This document shows positions 9,816 to 18,172 of a DNA stretch of 60,326 bases, piece by piece (position 1 is the stretch's first letter; each line of letters opens with the position of its first letter). Made by a program: the position numbers and the translations under genes. The notes below the pieces were generated by a model. That model was not told where the DNA came from. It saw only the letters and a program-made list of their open reading frames with translations, and did no database searches. Source of the stretch: JAYEHK01 sp034659475 (GTDB taxonomy: Bacteria; Bacillota; Syntrophomonadia; Syntrophomonadales; Syntrophomonadaceae); contig JAYEHK010000024.1 of assembly GCA_034659475.1 (NCBI GenBank), positions 1 through 60,326 of the forward strand, given 5' to 3'.

Positions 9816-9872
9816 AGACTTCAGGTTACCTCCAGCAATATGCTTGCGAAAATATCCCGGCATTGGGTTTAA

Positions 9873-10466
9873 CTACATGTTTTTCTTTGTGAGTCCTGGC
9901 ATCCTGTGACGGAATACATGAATCCCTATTGCCGAAAAGATAAGAATACCTGCAATGATTAACAAGGTGTTTACAAAGTTATGGGAATTGATAAAATAGT
10001 TTCCCAATGCAACATAAGCAATCGCCCAGGGGATTTTACCAAGCCCTGATGATAGAGCAAAAACATTAAAGCACACCCCGGCTAAACCCGATCCGATATT
10101 AATGAGGGGCGTAGGTACGACAGGAAAAATTCTGCACATTAACAAAACCCAAAAGATATATTTGTCATCAATTTCCTGCAGGTTAAAATCATATCTTGCC
10201 TGAATTTTCTTAATGAGAATATTACCACCCAGTTGTTTGGACAATAGGAACAGAAAACAAGCGCCGATTAGTGCTCCCGACCACGCCAGTAAAAATCCAA
10301 TCCAATTTCCATAGATCATTCCCGCCGCGCCTGCAAATATCATGTACGGTATGATCGGAGCAATCGCCTGCACAAAAAACAGTATGAAGGCCACGATCGG
10401 TCCATAGACTCCAAAACTCTGAATGTATAACACGGTAGATTCTATACTGCTAAAATCAAACTGCAT
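9873..10466 (-). CDS. TVP38/TMEM64 (DedA-superfamily) membrane protein
   Basis: A 197-residue, very hydrophobic protein with five to six membrane segments and the SNARE-associated (VTT) domain signature: FAGAAGMIYG near residue 42, a cytoplasmic helix (KKIQARYDFNL), and RIFPVVPTPLINIGSGLAG in the re-entrant loop. VTT proteins are linked to lipid scrambling or transport (PF09335); the substrate of this subfamily is unknown. It begins 10 bp after the hydrolase gene ends, so the two are likely co-transcribed. It ends with a short basic tail (HRMPGLTKKNM), probably cytoplasmic. Confidence 0.85.
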   Translation of the reverse strand: MQFDFSSIESTVLYIQSFGVYGPIVAFILFFVQAIAPIIPYMIFAGAAGMIYGNWIGFLLAWSGALIGACFLFLLSKQLGGNILIKKIQARYDFNLQEIDDKYIFWVLLMCRIFPVVPTPLINIGSGLAGVCFNVFALSSGLGKIPWAIAYVALGNYFINSHNFVNTLLIIAGILIFSAIGIHVFRHRMPGLTKKNM

Positions 10467-10475
10467 GCAGATCCC

Positions 10476-11237
10476 CTACTCTACGTATAAGAATTTTGCT
10501 TTCAACCAGTTCAGTGTAAGTTGTTCCCTTTCGGCCGTTTTTTCCAGGAAATGATGATCAGCACCCTGGACTAAATGAAAATCAGATTGCGGTAATAGAT
10601 CACTTGCGTAAATAGCATTTTCTACCGCAACCACTTCATCTTCCTGTCCGTGAATGATTAACACCGGTCGATTTGCAATGTCGTTCAAATACCCAATTAT
10701 ATTATGTTTAGCAAAATCATGTATAAACGCCGGTTCCAATTGAAACTCACCGGCTAAATCCTGTATGTGGACAGTCTGCCCATTCTGCAGTTTAACATAT
10801 TCATCCTGCATAATGGCTCGAAAGGTGTTTTCAAGATGCATCGGCGTTGACCACAGGATGAAACCCTTCACCCGTTCATCCCCACTGCCGCCGGCAAGCA
10901 CAGTGCTTCCTCCAAAACTCCTCCCCAGTAATATTATAGGAATATAAATCGCTTCGTCAAGGTAGTCTATCATCGACTGTAGGTCTTCAGCCTGTCTGGA
11001 TAGGGTAATATCCTTAAATTTCCCATCGCTTTGTCCACTTCCTCCAAAATCCGCAGCAAACACTACAATACCAATTTCATTTAGCTTCTGGGCAAATGTA
11101 AATATTCTGCCCCCATTTTCTTTACCCCCTCGAAATCCATGACAGACTACAAGTACATATTGCGCCTTCACCTCTGGTCTGAACAAACAAGCAGAAAGAT
11201 TTTCGCCACGTTTGTTTTGAATTTGAATACGTTCCAT
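10476..11237 (-). CDS. Alpha/beta hydrolase
   Basis: A 253-residue cytoplasmic alpha/beta-hydrolase, without signal peptide. It shows the HGFRGGKE oxyanion-region loop (res ~33), the nucleophile elbow GRSFGG with Ser107, an acidic residue in HGQEDE (Asp ~199) and the catalytic His in GADHHF (~228). The domain layout resembles the serine aminopeptidase S33 / dienelactone-type hydrolases often annotated as carboxylesterases. Substrate cannot be inferred. It is probably co-transcribed with the TVP38-type gene 10 bp downstream. Confidence 0.85.
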   Translation of the reverse strand: MERIQIQNKRGENLSACLFRPEVKAQYVLVVCHGFRGGKENGGRIFTFAQKLNEIGIVVFAADFGGSGQSDGKFKDITLSRQAEDLQSMIDYLDEAIYIPIILLGRSFGGSTVLAGGSGDERVKGFILWSTPMHLENTFRAIMQDEYVKLQNGQTVHIQDLAGEFQLEPAFIHDFAKHNIIGYLNDIANRPVLIIHGQEDEVVAVENAIYASDLLPQSDFHLVQGADHHFLEKTAEREQLTLNWLKAKFLYVE

Positions 11238-11273
11238 TCAACCAATTCCTTTCCTGCTAAAAAAGAGACTTAT

Positions 11274-11465
11274 TCAGCAACTCATAGGCTTTTTCGCTTT
11301 TTTCTTGTCATCTGATTCATACCGAACCTTATTACTGCACAAGTCACAAATAAATGTACTGCTCTGTGACTCACTTAGTTTTTTAAATTCCTGATGTTGC
11401 TTTCCAATCTCATAAGTCTTTCCACACAATAAACACCGTACCTGGATTGATTCCACTTTTTCCAT
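11274..11465 (-). CDS. YlaI-like zinc-ribbon protein (DUF2197)
   Basis: A 63-residue protein with two Cys pairs, CLLC (res ~11) and CDLC (res ~40), separated by a charged linker containing KKLSESQ, and a Lys-rich tail. Spacing and flanking residues fit the DUF2197/YlaI family of small zinc ribbons found in spore-forming Firmicutes. Function is unknown; zinc binding by four cysteines is the likely structural role. It has a purine-rich GGGGGAGGG ribosome site before its ATG. Confidence 0.72.
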   Translation of the reverse strand: MEKVESIQVRCLLCGKTYEIGKQHQEFKKLSESQSSTFICDLCSNKVRYESDDKKKAKKPMSC

Positions 11466-11488
11466 TACATTCCCTCCCCCTGATGTTT

Positions 11489-11520
11489 AAAAAAACAGAC
11501 CCATTCAGACGTTTGAATGG
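11489..11520 (-). terminator. Intrinsic terminator after the lipoprotein gene
   Basis: A 7-bp stem (CCATTCA at 11501-11507, TGAATGG at 11514-11520) is followed on the minus strand by a T-rich run ending in seven T (complement of 11489-11495). It lies 46 bp after the lipoprotein gene stop and before the zinc-ribbon gene, so it should end the transcript that runs through the decayed protease gene and lipoprotein gene. Confidence 0.6.
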
Positions 11521-11565
11521 ATCCATTGTTGCAGATAGGTTTTATTAATGATACCTTTGTTATCT

Positions 11566-11892
11566 CTATTCTACGCTCTCTTCTGTTAAGATTTTCATAT
11601 AAATTAAACGTTGATAATTAAAAGCACCCGTAATGTTCCCATCCTTATCATACAGGTAATTCATTGATGAACCACCGATATAAACCTGCCCATCCTCTTC
11701 AATACCAAGCCCCTTCACGTAAGCCACCAGCATTACATCATCAGTAAAGGTTAATTCCACTTCGATAAGCTGGGGTTCTTCTTGCAGATCAGCCTTTTGT
11801 AACATCTGTTTGAAATCAACCTGACATCCGGATAAACAGCTCATAAATGCGATTACTAACAGACTCAGCAGGATATATTTTGTTTTCTTCAC
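11566..11892 (-). CDS. Putative lipoprotein of unknown function
   Basis: 108 residues. The N-terminus is a lipoprotein signal peptide: KKTK, a hydrophobic stretch, and the lipobox LSGC with Cys23 as the lipidation site. The mature part (about 85 residues) contains TFTDDVMLVAYVKGLG and IGGSSMNYLYDKDGN, and looks mostly beta. I do not recognise a family. It starts 5 bp after the stop of the Lon-type pseudogene and so may have been co-transcribed with it. It probably sits on the outer face of the cytoplasmic membrane. Confidence 0.7.
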   Translation of the reverse strand: MKKTKYILLSLLVIAFMSCLSGCQVDFKQMLQKADLQEEPQLIEVELTFTDDVMLVAYVKGLGIEEDGQVYIGGSSMNYLYDKDGNITGAFNYQRLIYMKILTEESVE

Positions 11893-11897
11893 TGCTT

Positions 11898-13275
11898 TTA
11901 TCGCCTCCTTCTCCTTCGAAGTACGCTGGCAGGGACGGGATGGGCAACAGCACCTTCATCTGTGATTCGTTTGTCACTCCATTTTTGCAGTTTTACATTG
12001 ACAGCATAATGAACACTGTCAGAAGGAAACTCACCGTGCTGGTCCCTTGTTCCTGCAGGTTTTCCCGTCAGGATTTCCAACCCCTGATCAATGTGTTCTA
12101 CGGCCCAGATATGAAACATCTTGCTTCGCACAGCATCAATAATTTCATCATCCAACATAAGCTGATCAATATTTTGTTTGGGAATGATAACTCCATGTTC
12201 CCCGGTAAGGCCTTTCCTCTTACAGACTTCAAAGAAACCTTCAATCTTGTAATTAACCCCACCAACCGGTTGAATTTCACCATTTTGATTGACCGATCCG
12301 GTGACCGCAATCCCCTGCTTAATTGGCATATCAGCGAGACTGGACAGCAATGAATAGAGTTCAGTACTTGAAGCACTATCCCCTTCAATTCCTGAATAGC
12401 TTTGTTCAAACGTCAATGACGCTGAAAGTGCCAGCGGTTTATCCTGTGCATACTGCGAACCTATATATCCATTCAGGATTAATACCCCTTTGCTGTGAAT
12501 ACTTCCGCTCATATGTATTTCCCGTTCAATGTTGATGAGCCCTTTTTCTCCCATAAACGTTTTGGCAGTAATCCTAACTGGCTTGCCAAAGAGGTTGTCT
12601 CCCATATCATAGACGGCCAGACCGTTCATTTCTCCTACTTTACTGCCCGTTGCATTAATCATAAGAATATCACGTTCGATGTGCTCATGAATCTTTTTTT
12701 CGATCATAGACGAACGCAATTTTTTCTCCTCTATGGCCCGCAGGACATCCTCTGCCTCCACCAATTGTTTCTTATCATAACTGGCCCATGTGTTGGCCTC
12801 ATAAATGATCTCGGTTAGCTTATTAAAAAGGGTCGTCATCTTCAACTGGTCATCTGCCATACGGCTTCCATAGTCCACCACCCTTGCTACCGCACCGGGA
12901 ATCTCTTCGATCTATATGCCGCAAAAACTGCAATGGATTTTTATCATCTTCCGGTTCAACAAAGGACTTCAATCTTTTCAAGACATCTGATTGAATATCT
13001 TCCAAATATTTTTGTATCTTATCGTTCGCTTTATATTTTTTTGCCAGTTCATCAAAATAGGGTGTGATGACTATTTTAGTTAGTTTTTGTTCTAATTCGC
13101 TGAACATACATTTTGTTGGTTTCCTCAACCAAGCTATTTAGGATGATCGTCTTTTGCCCTTCAAATTCTTCCCCTGCAACGGTTTTAACTCGGCAGTACT
13201 TTGAAAATGAAAGATAGCTGGTTTACAAGCCTTGCTTAACTGTTTTGGTTTGAGCTTTAACTTATTGGTATTCAA
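11898..13275 (-). pseudogene. Decayed Lon-type (LonB-like) protease gene with internal deletions
   Basis: The region keeps pieces, in order, of the roughly 800-residue Lon-related protease family (fused ATPase and S16 protease). A TTG at 13275, 7 nt after AGGAGG, begins an N-terminal piece with LKPKQLSKACKPAIFHFQS. The Walker A region that should follow is gone. A piece resembling the later helical region (GEEFEGQKTIILNSLVEE) appears in another frame, next to SELEQKLTKIVITPYFDELA (within 12850-13128, 92 codons). A second large deletion joins this to the protease end. The last 327 codons (11898-12881) remain open and hold the S16 domain with Ser in GDSASS and Lys in GGVNYKIEGF, so a truncated protease domain might still be made. 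In-frame readthrough upstream of 12881 (IEEIPGAVARVV) confirms the deletion joint. ATP-dependent activity must be lost. Confidence 0.82.
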
Positions 13276-13314
13276 TCATTGTCCTCCTATGGAAACACTC
13301 TTCTTCAATTTTGG

Positions 13315-14142
13315 TTAAAAATCGAAATTCATTGCCGTTTCCCCTTTAACGACTTTAGACCCTAGTTCAGAGTACAGGCGTGCTGCTGAATAAAAGCCGG
13401 TGCAATGACAGGGAATAATCGTTTCAATTTCAAAGGATCTTAATGCTTCTACGGTTTTCACTAATCGTCTTTCACTGGCCATAATCAAATGAGTCCCGCC
13501 GATAAAGGCCCTGATTTTCTCTTTTTGAGTCTGTTTTTTGGCATGTTCAATGATATTGATAATGCCTGAATGCGCACATCCGCTGATGATAATTAAACCA
13601 TCTGGATGATCAATAACCATAGACATATCATCCGGCAGTTCGTCATCAACCATTTCACCATTAATCTCTGCTTTAAAACTCCCACCCACATCTTCATAAT
13701 CATTCATTCTTGGAACTGCTCCGGTAAGATACACGTTCGGATGGATTTCAGAGAAGGAATCCACTGTAGTCAAGGCAGCACCAAATTTTTTCACATCCTC
13801 GGCCGTAAACAAAGAACCTATCTCTCGCTTAAATTCTCCTGCCACTACATACCTTGGAGTAAAAACTCCGGAGTGTGCAAAAATATGCTTGGGATTCCCC
13901 ATCTGCAAAAATGGTACAACCCCTCCAGTATGATCGAAATGACCGTGACTGATGATCAGATCGTCAACCTTGCTCAAATCAAGGCCTAAATACTGTGCAT
14001 TCTTGAAAACAGCATCAGCAGAACCTGTATCAAACAAATATTGTTTTCCATCAACTGTAACCAACGCTGCGAATCCGTATTCTCCAATAAATGGAGGAAC
14101 CGGGGTCGTATTCTCCACCAAGATTTTAACGTTCACATTCAT
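13315..14142 (-). CDS. MBL-fold metallohydrolase (COG1237-like)
   Basis: 275 residues with the metallo-beta-lactamase metal site SHGHFDHTGG (His66, His68, Asp70, His71), a further metal His in SGCAHSGI and the C-terminal CHCTGF. The TGSADA and GEYGFAALV segments fit COG1237, whose archaeal relatives are annotated as RFAP synthase-like (methanopterin pathway). In bacteria the substrate is not known, so the pathway name should not be carried over. Two metal ions, usually zinc or iron, are expected. No signal peptide. It stands alone, with short gaps to its neighbours. Confidence 0.85.
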   Translation of the reverse strand: MNVNVKILVENTTPVPPFIGEYGFAALVTVDGKQYLFDTGSADAVFKNAQYLGLDLSKVDDLIISHGHFDHTGGVVPFLQMGNPKHIFAHSGVFTPRYVVAGEFKREIGSLFTAEDVKKFGAALTTVDSFSEIHPNVYLTGAVPRMNDYEDVGGSFKAEINGEMVDDELPDDMSMVIDHPDGLIIISGCAHSGIINIIEHAKKQTQKEKIRAFIGGTHLIMASERRLVKTVEALRSFEIETIIPCHCTGFYSAARLYSELGSKVVKGETAMNFDF

Positions 14143-14258
14143 GTTAAAAATCCTCCCTTATAATGCAATTAATTTTCACACCAATTGGTATTAATAATTA
14201 GGTATTCGCTTCCACAATTCCTGCTATTTTTTCATACTAAGTTTGATTAAGAAAGAAA

Positions 14259-16187
14259 TTAGTAATCAATAGCGCTCCAATCAATATTCCATCCACCGAC
14301 AGGCGAATGCTCGTAGCAGATATCCTCCGGTTCCGTTCCTTTATAAAAGGCCATTTCCATTTGCCGGGGGCATCCCTCACAGGCAATCTGTCCACTGTCC
14401 AGACAAACACTGGTCAATTGAACGTTCTCGGGTTTAACAAAATCCTGTGAAGCTAACATTGGAGCTACGCCTTGCATAAACTGGGCCCATATCGGACCCG
14501 CCGCAACCCCTCCAGGCAGATTAACATTCTGCCCCTGATCATAGCCAACCCATACCGCACAACAGATCTGGGGGGTATATCCTACAAACCAGGCATCCTT
14601 ATAATCATCCGTTGTGCCTGTTTTACCCGCAACTCTTGTTCCGGCACTTCCTTTTAAATGAGAGGCAGTTCCGCCCGGTTCAAACACCCCGGTAAGCATA
14701 TCAGTGATGACATAGGCATTTTCCTCCGAAATCACACGCTTTTGAATCACTTTATGTTCCTCCAGGACCACGCCATCCCGATCTGTGACCTTATGGATAA
14801 AGAATGGCGCACCGTACAGCCCCCCATTGGCAAAAACGCTGTATCCTGCTGCAAGATCTATCGGACGCACCTCATTAGATCCCAGGGCCAGAGAAAGAAC
14901 CGGTTGCAGGGTTTCGAATCCAAAACGCTCCGCATATTCCTTCGCCGCCTGTATCCCCACCTCATCCGTCAATCGGACCGCCACAACATTATCAGATATC
15001 ATCAGGGCTTCCTTCAGCGTAAAAGGCTGCCAGTGATAAGGCTCATCTCCATAATCTGTCGGTCGATAAGTGTCACCATTGAGAAGCTGGTATTCAACCT
15101 CCTCACACATGATCATTGATGCAGGTGTATAACCCTGTTTAATAGCCAGGGAATAGACAAAGGGTTTAAAGGTTGATCCCGGTTGTCTGTAAGAGTAGGC
15201 TCTATTAAACTTGGAAGCACCATAATCCCGACCGCCAATCATTGCTCTGATCTCATTTGTCTGAACATCTACCGCAATGAGTGCTGCCTGAAGATCTTCA
15301 TCCCGCGCTGCCATCCCATTTTGATAGGCTTTATCCGCAGCTAATTGCATATCAATATCCAGCGTCGTATCAATTTGGAGTCCCCCCTGATAAACTGCAC
15401 GGTCTCCATATTTTTCTCTTAAATAATCTCTGACAAGGGCAACAAAGTATGGCGCCAAATTATTGATATATTGTGATCGCTGATAGACCAATTCTTCCTG
15501 CAACGCAATCTCTTTCTGCTTTGCTGTGATGTTCCCTTCTTCACCCATTCTTTGTAAAACAATTTCCTGTCGCTGTTTTGCTGCTTCAGGATTATCATAC
15601 GGATTGTAATGCCCTGGCCACTGGGGTAAACCCGCCAGTAGTGATGCCTGGGCAAGGCTGATATTTTTTGCATTTTGGGCAAAGTAGGTTTCTGAAGCAA
15701 CCTCTACTCCATAGGCACCTTCACCAAAATAGATCGTATTACAATACATCTCCAGGATTTCATCCTTGCTATAACTTCTTTCCAATTGTATGGCATAGAA
15801 AAATTCCTTAATTTTTCGTATAAATGTCCGTTCATTCCCCAGAAACAAATTTTTAGCTGTCTGCTGGGTGATTGTGCTGCCCCCAGCAACAATCTCCTGT
15901 TTCTTAAGATTGCTGTACACCGCACGAAGAAGACCACGAAAATCGACACCGTAGTGTTCGTAAAAATTGTTGTCCTCAACTGCAATTACGGCTTGCAAAA
16001 AATACGGAGAAATGTTTTCCAGGGGTATGCTTATACGATTTTCCTCTGCCAATCCATTCAAAGGTCTGCCCTTTACATCATACAGCACAGATGACTCCGG
16101 AACCTTAATTTCCGGTAACTGCAGAGAGAACCCTACAGCAAACAAACAAATGATAAACAAAACCAATAGACACGTTAATTTTCTCAT
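14259..16187 (-). CDS. Class A penicillin-binding protein (PBP1a family)
   Basis: 642 residues. An N-terminal membrane anchor (res 5-22) puts the rest outside the cell. The glycosyltransferase 51 domain (res ~45-220) has AVEDNNFYEHYG with catalytic Glu71, GGSTITQQ and the RKIKEFFYA motif. The transpeptidase domain (res ~300-590) has Ser338-x-x-Lys341 in GSTFKP, SDN at 398-400 and KTGT at 522. It therefore polymerises lipid II and crosslinks peptidoglycan. The short C-terminus carries four Cys (CLDSGQIACEGC and one near the end), which may form disulfides or bind metal. It diverges from corA. Confidence 0.95.
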   Translation of the reverse strand: MRKLTCLLVLFIICLFAVGFSLQLPEIKVPESSVLYDVKGRPLNGLAEENRISIPLENISPYFLQAVIAVEDNNFYEHYGVDFRGLLRAVYSNLKKQEIVAGGSTITQQTAKNLFLGNERTFIRKIKEFFYAIQLERSYSKDEILEMYCNTIYFGEGAYGVEVASETYFAQNAKNISLAQASLLAGLPQWPGHYNPYDNPEAAKQRQEIVLQRMGEEGNITAKQKEIALQEELVYQRSQYINNLAPYFVALVRDYLREKYGDRAVYQGGLQIDTTLDIDMQLAADKAYQNGMAARDEDLQAALIAVDVQTNEIRAMIGGRDYGASKFNRAYSYRQPGSTFKPFVYSLAIKQGYTPASMIMCEEVEYQLLNGDTYRPTDYGDEPYHWQPFTLKEALMISDNVVAVRLTDEVGIQAAKEYAERFGFETLQPVLSLALGSNEVRPIDLAAGYSVFANGGLYGAPFFIHKVTDRDGVVLEEHKVIQKRVISEENAYVITDMLTGVFEPGGTASHLKGSAGTRVAGKTGTTDDYKDAWFVGYTPQICCAVWVGYDQGQNVNLPGGVAAGPIWAQFMQGVAPMLASQDFVKPENVQLTSVCLDSGQIACEGCPRQMEMAFYKGTEPEDICYEHSPVGGWNIDWSAIDY

Positions 16188-16255
16188 GATATCCCTCCAT
16201 CATTATGATTTCCATTATTTTTTGCATCTATTCATTTCCTAAAAGCGCGCCTTGC

Positions 16256-16285
16256 TTGACAATATGCTATGCAAATCGGTATATT
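16256..16285 (+). promoter_or_regulatory. Candidate corA promoter
   Basis: A perfect -35 box TTGACA (16256-16261) and a -10 box TATATT (16280-16285) are separated by 18 bp. They precede a leader of about 155 nt before the corA start. The match to a housekeeping (SigA-type) promoter is good, but it was found by eye only. Confidence 0.6.
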
Positions 16286-16304
16286 ATTAACTTAGAAGCA
16301 ATTC

Positions 16305-16421
16305 ATGAAAGGCGGTGGTGAAATGGAGCCTATACCAGGATATCGATCGTCCCAATCAGTCAGATATAAAAAAAATAATATTTCCAGGAGGGTTCTATTT
16401 GCACGCCGTTCGGCAGCATAA
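16305..16421 (+). CDS. Possible leader peptide upstream of corA
   Basis: An ATG-started frame of 38 codons begins just downstream of the corA promoter and ends at TAA 16419-16421. An inner ATG at 16323, with AAAGG 10 nt upstream, would give a 32-residue peptide beginning MEPIPGYR. The peptide is basic (RRVLFARRSAA at its end). The stop lies exactly between the two upstream arms of the corA leader hairpins, so a ribosome translating it would affect which hairpin forms. Salmonella mgtA and corA use leader peptides for magnesium control, and MgtL also begins Met-Glu-Pro; that likeness is short and may be chance. It is unproven whether this frame is translated. Confidence 0.35.
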   Translation: MKGGGEMEPIPGYRSSQSVRYKKNNISRRVLFARRSAA

Positions 16422-16444
16422 TCCTCTCCTGGGTAAGGAGGGAT
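16384..16444 (+). promoter_or_regulatory. corA leader: two mutually exclusive hairpins covering the ribosome site
   Basis: Three complementary segments lie in a row. Segment 1 is CCAGGAGG (16384-16391), segment 2 is ATCCTCTCCTGG (16421-16432), and segment 3 is AGGAGGGAT (16436-16444), which is the corA Shine-Dalgarno region. Segments 1 and 2 can form a 7-bp stem (CCAGGAG/CTCCTGG). Segments 2 and 3 can instead form a 9-bp stem with one bulged T and a 5-nt loop, hiding the ribosome site. The two use the same segment 2, so only one can form. This is the layout of a translational switch. The controlling signal (magnesium, leader translation or other) is unknown. Confidence 0.5.
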
Positions 16445-16449
16445 ATGCC

Positions 16450-17430
16450 ATGATCAAGACATATTTCTACAACCATGAAGAAAATGTCACCTACCACGAT
16501 GTAGACCTTACAGAAGTTTCCGAGTTATTATCTTTGCCTAATAACCTTTTATGGATTGATTTATACGATTGCTCTGAAAGCGAATTGCAATATGTCGGGG
16601 ATATTTTTGATTTCCATTCCCTGGCACTGGAGGATTGTTTTCAGGAAAGTCCACGTGCAAAGATCGATAAATACGATGATTACTATTTCTTTGTTTTTCA
16701 CGCTTTACGTTATTTTGAAGAAGCTGAAGAAGAAGACGAGATTTCAAATATTGAACTGGATGTTTTTCTTGGTCCTAATTATATCGTCACCATTCACCCG
16801 ATCGCATTATCCGCTGTTGGAAAAGCCGCTCGCGTTTGCCTGAAGGAAATAAGATTAATGGATCGAGGACCGGATTATCTTCTGTATAATATCATTGATA
16901 ACATCGTTGATGATTCCTTTCCCATTATCGAACGTCTGGGAGAAAGAATCGATGATCTGGAAGACAATATTTTTCTAACCAGAGGACAGGAAATTACAGA
17001 AGAGATTCTAACATTAAAGAGAACCATTATTCTTCTTAGAAAAGTATTGATTCCCCAACGCCATATATTCACAAACATTACAGGACGGTATTCTTTTTTT
17101 ATAAACGAAGAAAATGTGCCTTATTACCTTGATTTAGCGGATAATTTAAACAGCATACTGGACACGGTAAACTCCTATCGGGATCTGTTAAACAGTACAA
17201 CTGAAACCTATTATTCAATCATCAATGGTCGTACGAGTGAAATCATTACCATATTGACTATTATTTCAATTATTATGATGCCCCTTACCGTGGTTACTGG
17301 TTTTTTTGGAATGAATGTCATTTTTTTGCCAGGAGCCCAGAACCCCCATGCCGTATGGTATATTTTACTTGGAATGATTGCGTTATCGGTCAGTATGCTC
17401 GGTTTTTTCAAACATCGCAATTGGATCTAG
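16450..17430 (+). CDS. corA: CorA-family magnesium/cobalt transporter
   Basis: A pentameric channel-type Mg2+ transporter. The C-terminus holds two membrane helices with the GMN signature in GFFGMNVIFLPG between them. The N-terminal two thirds form the cytoplasmic funnel, including a long helix (around LTLKRTIILLRKVLIPQR). I start at ATG 16450 (326 residues), preceded by AAGGAGGG at 8 nt; the longest frame begins with GTG at 16315 but its first 45 residues do not look like CorA and overlap the structured leader. It is the only long plus-strand gene in the first 19 kb. Its leader suggests post-transcriptional control. Confidence 0.93.
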   Translation: MIKTYFYNHEENVTYHDVDLTEVSELLSLPNNLLWIDLYDCSESELQYVGDIFDFHSLALEDCFQESPRAKIDKYDDYYFFVFHALRYFEEAEEEDEISNIELDVFLGPNYIVTIHPIALSAVGKAARVCLKEIRLMDRGPDYLLYNIIDNIVDDSFPIIERLGERIDDLEDNIFLTRGQEITEEILTLKRTIILLRKVLIPQRHIFTNITGRYSFFINEENVPYYLDLADNLNSILDTVNSYRDLLNSTTETYYSIINGRTSEIITILTIISIIMMPLTVVTGFFGMNVIFLPGAQNPHAVWYILLGMIALSVSMLGFFKHRNWI

Positions 17431-17455
17431 AAGGATTAATCAGATCATTGAACAA

Positions 17456-17503
17456 TAAAAAGCCTTTACTACAGATTTTTTACCGGTAGCAAAGGCTTTT
17501 TTT
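17456..17503. terminator. Bidirectional terminator between corA and the DUF47 gene
   Basis: AAAAAGCCTTT..CTAC on the left and GTAG.AAAGGCTTTTTTT on the right make a long stem with a single mismatch, T-rich after it on the plus strand and also on the minus strand (complement of the left A-run). It sits between convergent genes, 25 bp after corA and 9 bp after the DUF47 gene, and can end both transcripts. Confidence 0.8.
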
Positions 17504-17511
17504 AAGGTTGG

Positions 17512-18138
17512 TTATGAATATTTGACACAGATATTTCTAAGCAGATCAGCCACTTCCTGAACATGATCCATCGCCTGTTCAATGTGTTCATAGATTTCTC
17601 TCCATTTTATAATCATCAATGGATTATTTTCGTTTTCAAATAAGGTAGCCAATCCGTTGCGATAATAAAAATCCTGTAGTCGTTCAAGCTTTCGAATCCC
17701 CTCACAGCATTGAAATATCTCTTTTTTATTATGTTCTACCCGATCCAGCAAATTAAATGCTTTCTCCTGTAAAAGAAGACCTTCGTATAAGACATCCACC
17801 ATTTCTTTGACCTGTTGATTGGGGGAGCCGGCCTGATATAAGATCATCCTGTCAATAATCCCGGTAATATAATCAAGTGTTGTAGACAATATCTGCACCA
17901 GTCGAAACGCATCCTCACGGTCAAAAGGCAGAATAAAACTGGTGTGCAGTTTTCGTACCAATGTCTGAATTATCTTATCCCCTTCATGCTCCAATTTTGT
18001 CAATTCAGCCATTCTTTGATCTAAATCACGATAATCTTTTACAACTTCATTTAAGATATCTCCGCCTCTAACAACTACGTTTGCACTCTCGGAGAATAGA
18101 TTAAACAAGTTTACATCTTTCCGTCCAAATAAGGCCAT
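17512..18138 (-). CDS. DUF47 (PhoU-like) protein
   Basis: 208 residues, all helical, with the DUF47 pattern: MALFGRKDVNLFNLF at the start, a heptad-rich helix with LEHEGDKI (residues ~50), and FDREDAFRLVQ. DUF47 proteins are relatives of PhoU and usually accompany a Pit-type inorganic phosphate transporter. No pit gene lies next to it here, so the partner must be elsewhere or absent. Metal-binding by the conserved acidic/His residues is likely from the family. It begins 35 bp after the radical SAM gene and may be co-transcribed with it. Confidence 0.85.
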   Translation of the reverse strand: MALFGRKDVNLFNLFSESANVVVRGGDILNEVVKDYRDLDQRMAELTKLEHEGDKIIQTLVRKLHTSFILPFDREDAFRLVQILSTTLDYITGIIDRMILYQAGSPNQQVKEMVDVLYEGLLLQEKAFNLLDRVEHNKKEIFQCCEGIRKLERLQDFYYRNGLATLFENENNPLMIIKWREIYEHIEQAMDHVQEVADLLRNICVKYS

Positions 18139-18172
18139 TCTTCTCCCCCCTTTCCTCTTTCATGTGCTCTGC

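Noticed and set aside
16290..16449. M-box magnesium riboswitch before corA
   Set aside because: The leader is about 160 nt but I could not find the conserved M-box core; only the simple competing stems are supported.
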